The notes under the pieces are model-generated. The model was given only the letters and a program-made list of their open reading frames with translations, was not told the origin of the DNA and searched no databases. A stretch of 64,000 bases of DNA from an uncultured Owenweeksia sp. (GTDB lineage: Bacteria > Bacteroidota > Bacteroidia > Flavobacteriales > Schleiferiaceae), in contig CAKZRR010000017.1 of the NCBI GenBank assembly GCA_937146805.1, positions 186,001 to 250,000 of the forward strand. The letters are read 5' to 3'. This document shows positions 24,748 to 32,443 of this stretch, piece by piece (the stretch's first letter is position 1; each line of letters opens with the position of its first letter). The position numbers and the translations under genes are program-made.

Positions 24748-26655
24748 ATGAAAAAATTTCTACTGTTATTCGGATTATTAGTAAGTCTTACAATTCAGGC
24801 CGGCCATTTTAGGGGAGGCTCTATTTCTTGGGAGTCCGTGGGGTTGGATAAATACGTGTTTTCAGTGTTGCTTCATGCGGATTGTGGTGGAGCTGGCTTA
24901 CCAGGGACTATTGTTCTGACAGGTCCAAATGGAAATATTAGTACATCGAGTTCTGGAGGAATGTCTTTTAATGATACTTGTGGAACTGTGATTACCTGTG
25001 TATTTAAAACCCGCGAATATAAAAGTGATACTATTACTTTAACCGGCACTCCGCCCCTAACGGGCTGGACATTTGGCTTTAGTTTCTGCTGTAGGAATAC
25101 CTCTTTAAACCTAACAGGGGGAGGTAACTATTACAATGAAGCTACGATGTATGCGGGAGGTTTAAACCGAAACTCCCCAAAGTTCGATCACTTTCCGGAT
25201 TTTAGAATGTCGCCAAAAACAAAGTTTTTTCTGCCTTATTCGGGCAAAGGCCAAACAAGCGATTCGTTGCACTATTCGTTGGCACCAGTTTTAGATGGCC
25301 AAAACAGCCCTATTACCTTTAAAACTAATTTTTCGGTTACTAGCCCATTTCCCAACCCACTTACCGACCCAGTAAATGGACCCGTTTACATACATGGACC
25401 AAGTGGTCATATTCAATTTGATGTAAATGTGGCCACATCTGGCCGTTATGAATTTGCTACCGAAATAGAGCAATGGCAAAATGGTGTTTTGGCAGCTGTG
25501 GTGAAACGAGATATTTACGCCACCTTTTCTGCTCAAACCAATGCCAATAACCAGCCTAGTGTGGCAATTGATACTAGTGCTTATAACTTACAAAGACAGT
25601 TAGATACGTATTCGATGACTGTTTGGCCTGGTGATACGGCTCGTTTTGAAATTAATGCGATAGATTTTGATTTGAATGGAAGCAATCTACAGAGTTTAAC
25701 TTTTACAGCTTCTGGGCAAGCGCTGGGCATACCGTGGAACGGAAATAGTTTATATACGAGCAATGCTCAGTTACAGCCCGTTACACCACAAGTGGGTTTT
25801 GTTAGTCAAGGTACCAATAACATTGGTTTTGAATGGTTAGTTATGCCTGAACATGCTGCTAAAACCCCCGTTATTCATAGTTTTTATTTTAGGGTAAAAG
25901 ATGATGCTTGTGTATTATCTAGCAAAAAAATTATAACTCTAAATATTGAGGTAAAACCTGTTTTAGGCATTGAGCCAGATACAGTGGCTATATGTTTAGG
26001 CGATTCTGTTGTGCTAAGAGGTAATACACGTAGTGAAACCTATTTATGGGAAAATGCGAATGCTAGTTTTAATAGCACCCAGAGGTATCCGCTTGTTATC
26101 CCAAGTCAGTCCGAATATTATTTTCTAAAAGATGGTCTTAGTCAAGATGTAGTTGACTCAGTGTATATATCGGTAACAGAATCCAAATATTTGGAGGTGC
26201 TACAAGATACCGGACAGTTTTTATATGTGCTGGATAGCAATGGAGTGACAAGTTTTAATTGGTACTTCAATTCAGTTTTACTAACAGGTCAAACCAACGA
26301 CACTATAGTGCCTACACAAAAAGGAACTTATTATGTAACTGCACAGATAGGAGCCTGTGAGTTGATTTCTTCTAACCAAATGGTAAATCAAATTTTTACG
26401 GTAAATGAGTTGTCCTTTTCATCGGTTCAGTTGTACCCAAATCCGGCAAAGAGCCAAGTACTTATTACAAATTTAGTTTCCGTTCAAAAAGTCTATTTAG
26501 TAGATGTTACAGGCCAAGTTCATCAAGAAATTAGAGCGACAAAAGGCCAAAGCGAAGTATTGGTTTCAAGGCAAAGTTTACCATCGGGTGTTTACTTTTT
26601 AAAAATGGAGTTTGATGAGGGAAATACCTTGGTTAAAAAGGTGGTGTTTGAGTAG
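24748..26655 (+). CDS. T9SS-targeted surface protein, tandem paralogue 2
   Basis: The 635-residue product is the tandem copy of the preceding gene and lies 125 bp downstream of it on the same strand. The signal peptide is at about 1-18, then GHFRGGSISWESVG and LLHADCGGAG retain the Cys lost in paralogue 1. Conserved blocks continue, such as RVKDDACVLSSKKI and ICLGDSVVLRG, and the C-terminal sorting domain starts at VQLYPNPAKSQ. Cell-surface display through the type IX system is expected. The two paralogues differ widely over most of their length, but share an almost identical 73-residue end. A terminator at 26684-26714 closes the unit. The ligand is unknown. Confidence 0.75.
   Translation: MKKFLLLFGLLVSLTIQAGHFRGGSISWESVGLDKYVFSVLLHADCGGAGLPGTIVLTGPNGNISTSSSGGMSFNDTCGTVITCVFKTREYKSDTITLTGTPPLTGWTFGFSFCCRNTSLNLTGGGNYYNEATMYAGGLNRNSPKFDHFPDFRMSPKTKFFLPYSGKGQTSDSLHYSLAPVLDGQNSPITFKTNFSVTSPFPNPLTDPVNGPVYIHGPSGHIQFDVNVATSGRYEFATEIEQWQNGVLAAVVKRDIYATFSAQTNANNQPSVAIDTSAYNLQRQLDTYSMTVWPGDTARFEINAIDFDLNGSNLQSLTFTASGQALGIPWNGNSLYTSNAQLQPVTPQVGFVSQGTNNIGFEWLVMPEHAAKTPVIHSFYFRVKDDACVLSSKKIITLNIEVKPVLGIEPDTVAICLGDSVVLRGNTRSETYLWENANASFNSTQRYPLVIPSQSEYYFLKDGLSQDVVDSVYISVTESKYLEVLQDTGQFLYVLDSNGVTSFNWYFNSVLLTGQTNDTIVPTQKGTYYVTAQIGACELISSNQMVNQIFTVNELSFSSVQLYPNPAKSQVLITNLVSVQKVYLVDVTGQVHQEIRATKGQSEVLVSRQSLPSGVYFLKMEFDEGNTLVKKVVFE
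26437..26655 (+). repeat. Near-identical T9SS sorting-domain repeat, copy 2
   Basis: This is the second copy of the 219-bp segment at 24404-24622. The differences seen are T to A in ATTTCAAAT/ATTACAAAT and T to C in TTTCTGTTC/TTTCCGTTC. Confidence 0.9.
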
Positions 26656-26683
26656 CATGGAATCTGATTTATAATTTGAAGAC

Positions 26684-26714
26684 CCCAATGGTATTACGCC
26701 ATTGGGTTTTTTTT
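26684..26714 (+). terminator. Rho-independent terminator after the T9SS paralogue pair
   Basis: An 8-bp stem CCCAATGG/CCATTGGG is followed by a run of eight T, 29 bp after the stop of the second paralogue. Confidence 0.85.
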
Positions 26715-26740
26715 GAAAATCGATTCAAGTATAATGATTC

Positions 26741-27985
26741 TTATTTTTTCACTAGCACTTCCATCTTAGCTTGATTAATTTTTAAAAAGTAAACCCCTTT
26801 CGATAAGTGATTAAGTCTGATTTTTTGTTTGGTTTGATAAAGATTTTCCTCATGTACTAGTTGCCCAGTAGCGTCATACAATTGTATTATTCCATTTTTC
26901 GAACTAGTATTCGCAATCCAAATAAAATCAGTTGTGGGGTTGGGGTATATAGATATAGTTGTAGCAACTCTTTTTTCAAGTAAACCAATATTACCGCCAT
27001 TTGTGGTTTTATATACGCGGCCATCTAATAAAGCATAACCTACGCTATCGTTGGCAAACGAAATATTGCTAAAAGCATAAGGCGAGGCGTGCCAGTTAAC
27101 ACCATTGGTGCTAGTAGATTGTAAAGGCCTTGCGGCTCCGCCATAAGCAAACTGTCCGTACACATAACCAATACCATTTCTCAGAAAAAAGATTTCCGTA
27201 AAAAAAGTAGTGTCATTGTTTAACTGTTGCTGAACCCAGTTGTTGCCACCATCTGTTGTGCTTAAAATCAGCCCATTATTACCACAGGCGTAACCGTTTT
27301 GAGCATCGGTAAAGTAAAAGTTATTAATGTGTTTTACTTTACCAAAGCCGTTACCATTTGTTGTGTCTTGATATACTTTGGTCCAGCTAGTACCTTGGTT
27401 TACCGATTTGAAGATACGGTAATAACTAACCCCAGAAATGTTGAGCTCATAAGTACTCAAAAACACAGTATCCTCACTTTGCATATACACGGCATTTACT
27501 TGATCTTGCAATGGGTGGCTTATTTGTGTTAGGTTTTTTCCGCCATTGGTAGTTTTTAGTAATAAATCGTATTCGCCTACAATAAAACCCACGCTGTCGT
27601 TAGCAAAATGCAATTGCCTAAAGTTGTAGCCTGTAAACTGGTTGGAAGTAAGCGAGTCCCAAGTTTGGCCTGCATCAGAGGTAGAGGCCAAAAAATTAAG
27701 ATGGTTACCAAAGGCAGTGCCGCCACACACATAACCCTTATTAGGGGAAGGAAACTGAAGGTCATTAAACCATTCGCCAAAATTGAAAATGGTGGCGGTG
27801 CTATCAAAAGTTTGTCCGCCATCAAAGCTGCGGTATATTTTACCGTTTCCACCGGTTATTACAACCGTATCAGGTGATACCGCCCAGCATTTATGTAATT
27901 GAAGATTTTTTAATGGTAGAGCCGTCCATTGAGCCGAAAGACCAAAGGCAAGGCATAGCGAAAAGCAGGTAGCAAGCTTTTTCAT
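26741..27985 (-). CDS. T9SS-targeted beta-propeller (BNR/YCF48-like) protein
   Basis: The 414-residue secreted protein has a signal peptide at about 1-18, followed by repeated propeller blades of the BNR/YCF48 type. Asp-box-like motifs include YRSFDGGQTFDS, TSDAGQTWDS, KTTNGGKNL, KSVNQGTSWTK and STTDGGNNWVQ. A T9SS type A sorting domain covers about 340-414 (ISIYPNPTTDFIWI to KMEVLVKK). Such proteins often act as exported scaffolds or binding proteins, but no enzymatic residues are identifiable. It lies 52 bp downstream of the diheme peroxidase gene on the same strand and may be part of the MbnP/MauG operon, or be separately transcribed. Confidence 0.8.
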   Translation of the reverse strand: MKKLATCFSLCLAFGLSAQWTALPLKNLQLHKCWAVSPDTVVITGGNGKIYRSFDGGQTFDSTATIFNFGEWFNDLQFPSPNKGYVCGGTAFGNHLNFLASTSDAGQTWDSLTSNQFTGYNFRQLHFANDSVGFIVGEYDLLLKTTNGGKNLTQISHPLQDQVNAVYMQSEDTVFLSTYELNISGVSYYRIFKSVNQGTSWTKVYQDTTNGNGFGKVKHINNFYFTDAQNGYACGNNGLILSTTDGGNNWVQQQLNNDTTFFTEIFFLRNGIGYVYGQFAYGGAARPLQSTSTNGVNWHASPYAFSNISFANDSVGYALLDGRVYKTTNGGNIGLLEKRVATTISIYPNPTTDFIWIANTSSKNGIIQLYDATGQLVHEENLYQTKQKIRLNHLSKGVYFLKINQAKMEVLVKK

Positions 27986-28037
27986 AGTATCTTTTTAGGG
28001 GTTTGGTAATAAGATGGTATTAGGATGAAAAGGGTTG

Positions 28038-29066
28038 CTACTGGTTTTTATGGGTAGCTATAAAATGGTGATCGGAGAGGCTCAAAAGAAAGTTTACTAG
28101 ATCGCTTTTTTCACTTTCGTTGAGGTTTAGAGGAGTAATTAGAGCGCTTTTATTGGGATGATTTTCACCTCCGCTATTGTAATGGTTTACCACTTCAAGC
28201 AGCGTGTTGAATTGCCCGTTGTGCATATAGGGAGTGGTAAATTCAACGTTTCGGAGGGAGGGTACTTTAAAGAGCGCTTGATCTGAACTAAGTCCCGTAA
28301 GCCTAGCGCGTCCTAAGTCTAAGTAAGCTGTATCCAAACCATTATTTTGAAAGCTGTAATTGCTAAAATTAAACCCTGCATGGCAGCTGCTGCAATTGGT
28401 TTTAGCGCTATTAAAAAGTTGCCATCCTCTTTTTTCACTTTCGCTTAGAGCTTGCTCCTTACCCTGATAAAAATATTTATCCCAAGTACTTTGTCCGCTA
28501 ATAAGCGAACGCTGATAGGTACCTAAGGCGCGGGTAATAGTAAATGGAGTTGGTGGGCTTTGGTACGCTTGTACTGAAAGTTTTTGGTAATCTTTTCGAT
28601 TTTCGAGTAACGCTATAATAGCCAACATATCATGGGCAAACTCGTTGTGCTCTTGTATCGGCACTAATACTTGCATTTCCAGTGTTTTAATGCTGCCTTC
28701 GCGCAATAGATAAGGGTGGTAGCCCACGTTGGCTAAAGAGGGTGCATTGCGAACTCCAGGCCGGTTAAAAACCCCTGGACTAAAAGCTTGGTCATCGGCA
28801 AAAGCCAAATGAGGTTTGTGGCAACTGCCGCAACTCAAAGTGCTATCTATAGAGAGAACGGGGTCAAAAAAGAGTTTTTTACCAAAGCGCCAACGAGCTT
28901 CGCTAAAGGCATTATCATTGGGAAATGGCATTGCTGGAAAACCTGTGGGGATTTGAACTAAACTACTTTTAGTGTCAAATTTTTCGGAATTTGATTTCTC
29001 GCAAGCTACTGCCAACATCATAATTCCGCTGCTTAGCAGTACCAAAAATTTTCCAGCAATACGCAT
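28038..29066 (-). CDS. Diheme cytochrome c peroxidase/MauG-family lipoprotein (MbnH-like), copy A
   Basis: The 342-residue product belongs to the diheme CcpA/MauG family. A lipobox LAVAC places a lipidated Cys at residue 22. Two heme c sites are visible, CGSCH at 79-83 and CSSCH at 225-229. The segment TPYMHNGQFNTLLEVVNHYNSGG ends with Tyr296, cited here as VVNHYNSGG, where classical peroxidases have a Met ligand; Tyr is the pattern of MauG and MbnH, which oxidise protein tryptophan or form cofactors. It lies 8 bp downstream of a second copy and belongs to the operon with the MbnP-like protein, its probable substrate. Peroxidase activity remains an alternative. Confidence 0.85.
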   Translation of the reverse strand: MRIAGKFLVLLSSGIMMLAVACEKSNSEKFDTKSSLVQIPTGFPAMPFPNDNAFSEARWRFGKKLFFDPVLSIDSTLSCGSCHKPHLAFADDQAFSPGVFNRPGVRNAPSLANVGYHPYLLREGSIKTLEMQVLVPIQEHNEFAHDMLAIIALLENRKDYQKLSVQAYQSPPTPFTITRALGTYQRSLISGQSTWDKYFYQGKEQALSESEKRGWQLFNSAKTNCSSCHAGFNFSNYSFQNNGLDTAYLDLGRARLTGLSSDQALFKVPSLRNVEFTTPYMHNGQFNTLLEVVNHYNSGGENHPNKSALITPLNLNESEKSDLVNFLLSLSDHHFIATHKNQ

Positions 29067-29074
29067 TGGTAATT

Positions 29075-30166
29075 TTAATTTGGGTCGCTGTAGTTTGGAT
29101 TAGTCAATAAATCTTCATCCGTAAGCGTGCGCAAAAAAGCCACTAAGTCTGCTTTATCTTGTGCATCTAACTGTAAACCTCCAGAGGCGCGTGTGTATTC
29201 CAAGGCAGGATCAACGGTGGTTGAATTTTGAATGCCACTGTTGTAATGATCTACTACCTCCTCTAAGGTGGTAAATCTACCATCGTGCATATAAGGCGGT
29301 GTTACGGCTATGTTTCGGAGCGAGGTAACTTTAAATTTACCTAAATCCTTGGCCAAAAAAGTGGCTTTTGCTCTTCCGCTATCGGCTCTTGCGGCATCAC
29401 TATCTAAGCCATTATTCATATACAGGTCGTTTTCAAAAGTTTTACCTGCATGGCAGTGGGCGCAATCGGCACCCGACATGTCAGGAAAGCCTGGGTTAAA
29501 TTCTGTAAAGAATAGGGCTCGTCCACGCTCTTCTGATTCGCTGAGCGTTGTTTGTCCTCTTAAAAATCGATCGTATTTACTATCTACCGATAAAATAGAG
29601 TTCATAAACTGCTCCAATGCAAGTGAAATCTTTTCGCTGGTAATTTCAGAACTCCCAAAAGTTCTAAAAAACTGGTTGCGATATGCTTCACTTCCTTCTA
29701 ATTTCGCCACTACGTTTTCCAAAGTCTCATCCATTTCCAAGGCATCTTGGATTGGTAAAATGGATTGATCTCGTAAAAGATGTGCACGTCCATCCCAAAA
29801 AAACTCATTATCGTGCCAAGCCATATTAAAAATACCCATAGCCTGCCTTTTTCCGGGTAGGCCTTTTACGCCTAACGAAAATTTAAGAGTATCGCTAAAG
29901 GCATGTTGTTGGCGGTGGCAGCTGGCGCAAGATTGTGAACCATCTCTTGAAAGCATTTTTTCATAAAACAAGGTACGTCCTAATTTTACGCCTTGCACCG
30001 TTAAGGGGTTATCAGCAGCTATGTTGGGCTTTTCAAAATCTTTATACGCTAAAGTATGAGCGGTAGTATCGTGTACAAGCTGGTTGTCGTCTTTATCGTC
30101 CTTACAAGCTTGGGTGCTAATTATCAGTGCGCCTATGGCACATACTAGTATTTGCTTATTTTTCAT
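29075..30166 (-). CDS. Diheme cytochrome c peroxidase/MauG-family lipoprotein (MbnH-like), copy B
   Basis: The 363-residue product is a diverged paralogue of the downstream gene. The lipobox is STQAC (Cys21), and the mature protein starts CKDDKDDNQ. A charged stretch right after the lipid-bearing Cys resembles the lipoprotein export signal that sends Bacteroidota lipoproteins to the cell surface. Heme c sites are CASCH at 80-84 and CAHCH at 235-239. PPYMHDGRFTTLEEVVDHY places Tyr308 at the MauG-type axial position. The gene begins 10 bp after the MbnP-like gene and ends 8 bp before copy A. Together they fit an MbnP-MbnH system with two oxidases, an inference from family and context. Confidence 0.87.
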   Translation of the reverse strand: MKNKQILVCAIGALIISTQACKDDKDDNQLVHDTTAHTLAYKDFEKPNIAADNPLTVQGVKLGRTLFYEKMLSRDGSQSCASCHRQQHAFSDTLKFSLGVKGLPGKRQAMGIFNMAWHDNEFFWDGRAHLLRDQSILPIQDALEMDETLENVVAKLEGSEAYRNQFFRTFGSSEITSEKISLALEQFMNSILSVDSKYDRFLRGQTTLSESEERGRALFFTEFNPGFPDMSGADCAHCHAGKTFENDLYMNNGLDSDAARADSGRAKATFLAKDLGKFKVTSLRNIAVTPPYMHDGRFTTLEEVVDHYNSGIQNSTTVDPALEYTRASGGLQLDAQDKADLVAFLRTLTDEDLLTNPNYSDPN

Positions 30167-30176
30167 GAGATGGGTT

Positions 30177-31127
30177 TTAAAGACTAATCAGCTTTTTGCT
30201 AGTTAACCTATTCCCATTTTTAAGCAAGGCTACTTGGTACACTCCTGTTTGCAGGTTGGGTAACAAAATCTGAGTTTGGTTACTCAGTTGTGTTTGCCAA
30301 ACAATTTTTCCACTTACATCAAAAATAACTAACTCCGCACCCGCCTGTGTTTCAACTAAACGCAGGGTAGTTTGCCCTTGGCTAGGGTTAGGACTAAGGC
30401 TAAAATTGAGTACGCTATTTTCATGTAATCCTACTTTACCACTAATATCCGTATATACATGGTTTTGAAAGTTTTGCATTATCATAGGAGCCTGTTGGTC
30501 TTCGCCATGGTAGTTTAAGTTACCCGAAACGGTAATGCCTCGTAAAGCTTTTTCGCAATCGGCCGCAAGGCTAATTACTAAATCACCGTTTATCATTTCT
30601 CCAGTAGTTGGAATAATGGCATGACCGTAGTTTTTATCACCGAGAGCATGTAATTGCCAAATTTGATCTCCACCGGCACCGCCTAAACCTTCAAAGGCAA
30701 CAAAGCGATATCCTGATGCCCATCCCCAATGCATAGAGGGGCCTTGGAACCATAGTGGATGCCCTTTAGGTTGAGTTGAGGGGTCTAAGTGATTTGACGC
30801 ATAATCTACACCAATGCCCAATTCAATTCCTTCTAGGTTGGTAATATTATACGAACCCAAGGTTTCTGATAAAGGCTCATTGGCTTTTACCATTAAATAT
30901 TTATCAGTTACGGCTGTTTTTTGGCCGCCATCGTGCACCAGCGAAATTTTCGAAATATAATATTCAGCTCGCGTAAAGCTAAAGCTGTTACCTAAATTAT
31001 TACTGCAAGGATGTTCGTAGCTAAAATCGCTGTAGGCCAATTTATGATGAATGTCTAGAATAACATTAACTTGACCATAGCTTAAGGCAGCCAGTAAGAA
31101 GGCACCAATAAGTGTAAATTTTTTCAT
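30177..31127 (-). CDS. MbnP-like copper-binding-type protein with T9SS sorting domain
   Basis: The 316-residue product resembles the MbnP family, whose Methylosinus member binds copper through a kynurenine formed from Trp by its diheme partner MbnH. A signal peptide covers 1-18. The MbnP-like domain (about 20-220) contains RAEYYISKISLVHDGG, then FQGPSMHWGWASGYRFVAFEG, cited as PSMHWGWASGYRFV; it is rich in candidate Trp and His ligands. Two Cys (HPCSNN and AADCEKAL) may form a disulfide. A T9SS type A sorting domain occupies about 240-316 (LSPNPSQGQTT). So the protein is probably displayed on the cell surface. Two MauG/MbnH-type genes follow 10 bp downstream. Confidence 0.78.
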   Translation of the reverse strand: MKKFTLIGAFLLAALSYGQVNVILDIHHKLAYSDFSYEHPCSNNLGNSFSFTRAEYYISKISLVHDGGQKTAVTDKYLMVKANEPLSETLGSYNITNLEGIELGIGVDYASNHLDPSTQPKGHPLWFQGPSMHWGWASGYRFVAFEGLGGAGGDQIWQLHALGDKNYGHAIIPTTGEMINGDLVISLAADCEKALRGITVSGNLNYHGEDQQAPMIMQNFQNHVYTDISGKVGLHENSVLNFSLSPNPSQGQTTLRLVETQAGAELVIFDVSGKIVWQTQLSNQTQILLPNLQTGVYQVALLKNGNRLTSKKLISL

Positions 31128-31146
31128 GATAGTAAATTTTTAAATT

Positions 31147-31211
31147 ATTTGAAATAAATGAGATTTCCTCTGTATGCTAGAGACGGATGATGGAAACTTC
31201 TTATTTCAAAT
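31147..31211. repeat. 11-bp inverted repeat flanking the MbnP-like operon leader
   Basis: ATTTGAAATAA at 31147-31157 and its reverse complement TTATTTCAAAT at 31201-31211 are 43 bp apart. They bracket the region just upstream of the MbnP-like gene and overlap the stop of the HYC_CC_PP gene. In AT-rich DNA this could be chance. Confidence 0.3.
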
Positions 31212-31646
31212 TAAAAACACCTGATATTTTACTAGTAAATTGTTTTTGACCCGAGGGGGTATAAGTGGAGGTAAGGCTGAACATCTTGTAATATAAGTAG
31301 GTTGCGGAAAATTGATTTTTTGGAGCAGCGGCATGGACAGAGCTACTACATTAGAGGTAGTTAATACCACGTCCTGATTAGGATGCTCAGCATCAAAGTT
31401 CAATCCTTCTACAACGATTTTTTTGTTGTGGCAGCAATCATCAATTAAGCCTAATTTTTTGGCTAGCCCATGGTGGCAGGCAGCACCCGAATGATTTGAC
31501 TGGTTGTGTTTGCAGGGTGTAGCTTGGTTAAAAAGTCCAATGCTCTTTAACGTATCGCCACACCAGTGGGTATCAATAGTAAAGCTTAAGGAGCTCAAAA
31601 ACACCTGAAAAGCAAGTAGTACTGATAAAAGATTCCTGCAAAACAT
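31206..31646 (-). CDS. HYC_CC_PP family Cys/His-rich exported protein
   Basis: This 146-residue protein fits the HYC_CC_PP pattern of Bacteroidota: HWC at residues 27-29, CC at 71-72 followed by His, and PP at 126-127 and 130-131. An N-terminal hydrophobic segment (about 5-22) predicts export. Further possible metal ligands are C45, H47 and the C57-H-H group. Family members are small proteins of unknown biochemistry that I associate with metal-related loci. It lies 78 bp upstream of the MbnP-like gene on the same strand. It could deliver or buffer copper for that system, which is inference. Confidence 0.72.
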   Translation of the reverse strand: MFCRNLLSVLLAFQVFLSSLSFTIDTHWCGDTLKSIGLFNQATPCKHNQSNHSGAACHHGLAKKLGLIDDCCHNKKIVVEGLNFDAEHPNQDVVLTTSNVVALSMPLLQKINFPQPTYITRCSALPPLIPPRVKNNLLVKYQVFLI

Positions 31647-31681
31647 CCTACAAAGATGTGAAAAAATAGATTAAGATAAAC

Positions 31682-32356
31682 CTAGGGTGTAAAGTGGATA
31701 AGCATCCACACTTCAGGGTTTTCTTTTTGACTTTCGTCAGATGTAAGTACTAGTTTTAAACTTAACCATGTTTCCGATTTCCAAGTGTTTACCCAAGTCT
31801 CACTTTGGGTTTCCCACTGTTGTAATGTCATGTTTGAGTAGTTAGGAAGCTCAGGCCTATTAACAATTTCTGCACTAAGCAAGGTGTTTGGAAATGCTTG
31901 CCCAATGGGTGCAAACAAGTCAATTATTTCTGCTAAAGCGGGATAACCTCCGTACTCGTAAAAAATATTATAGTGGCGAGCGCTACCAGTAATGGAATCG
32001 ATGTAAAGTAAGGTTCCAGTTTCGTTAAATGTAGAGTCCACTAATACTTTATCATAATACACCATTTCACTTCTCATTTCGTAGCCAACTCGTAAAAGAG
32101 TAAGGTGCAGTGTGTCCGTGCTGTTTAAATTCTTTTTTTTGGTATCGTCCAGCGAATAATGGTACGCCAAGTATTGGTTAAAAGTAAAGAGCATGCTTTC
32201 ATCACTTAGCTGCAACGTGTGTTTACTTTTTTTTAAAAGATGTAAATCAACCTGCTCTGTTTTGGTGGTAAAGCTTGAGTCAATATTTCGAATTTGCGCA
32301 GGCAGTAACGTGCTAAACGCTAAGTGAAGTACAACAGAACAAATAAGTAATTTCAT
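31682..32356 (-). CDS. Exported protein of unknown function
   Basis: I do not recognise this 224-residue family. A signal peptide (about 1-20, ending LLPAQ) predicts export. The mature part mixes beta and helical stretches, for instance KKSKHTLQLSDESMLFTFNQYLAYHY and a late LSLKLVLTSDESQKENPEVWMLIHF, cited partly as NPEVWMLIHFTP, and has four conspicuous Trp near the end but no Cys in the mature chain. It is the first gene of the minus-strand run that includes the HYC_CC_PP and MbnP-like genes, 35 bp upstream of the former. It is divergent from dgt. Whether it belongs to the putative copper system is uncertain. Confidence 0.6.
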   Translation of the reverse strand: MKLLICSVVLHLAFSTLLPAQIRNIDSSFTTKTEQVDLHLLKKSKHTLQLSDESMLFTFNQYLAYHYSLDDTKKKNLNSTDTLHLTLLRVGYEMRSEMVYYDKVLVDSTFNETGTLLYIDSITGSARHYNIFYEYGGYPALAEIIDLFAPIGQAFPNTLLSAEIVNRPELPNYSNMTLQQWETQSETWVNTWKSETWLSLKLVLTSDESQKENPEVWMLIHFTP

Positions 32357-32443
32357 AGGTAAATTGTTTACGTTGGTAAAGGTAGTTTATCATGCAGCTT
32401 TCATTCTCGGTTTTGAGCTTACTTTAGCGCAAAATTTTGGCAG

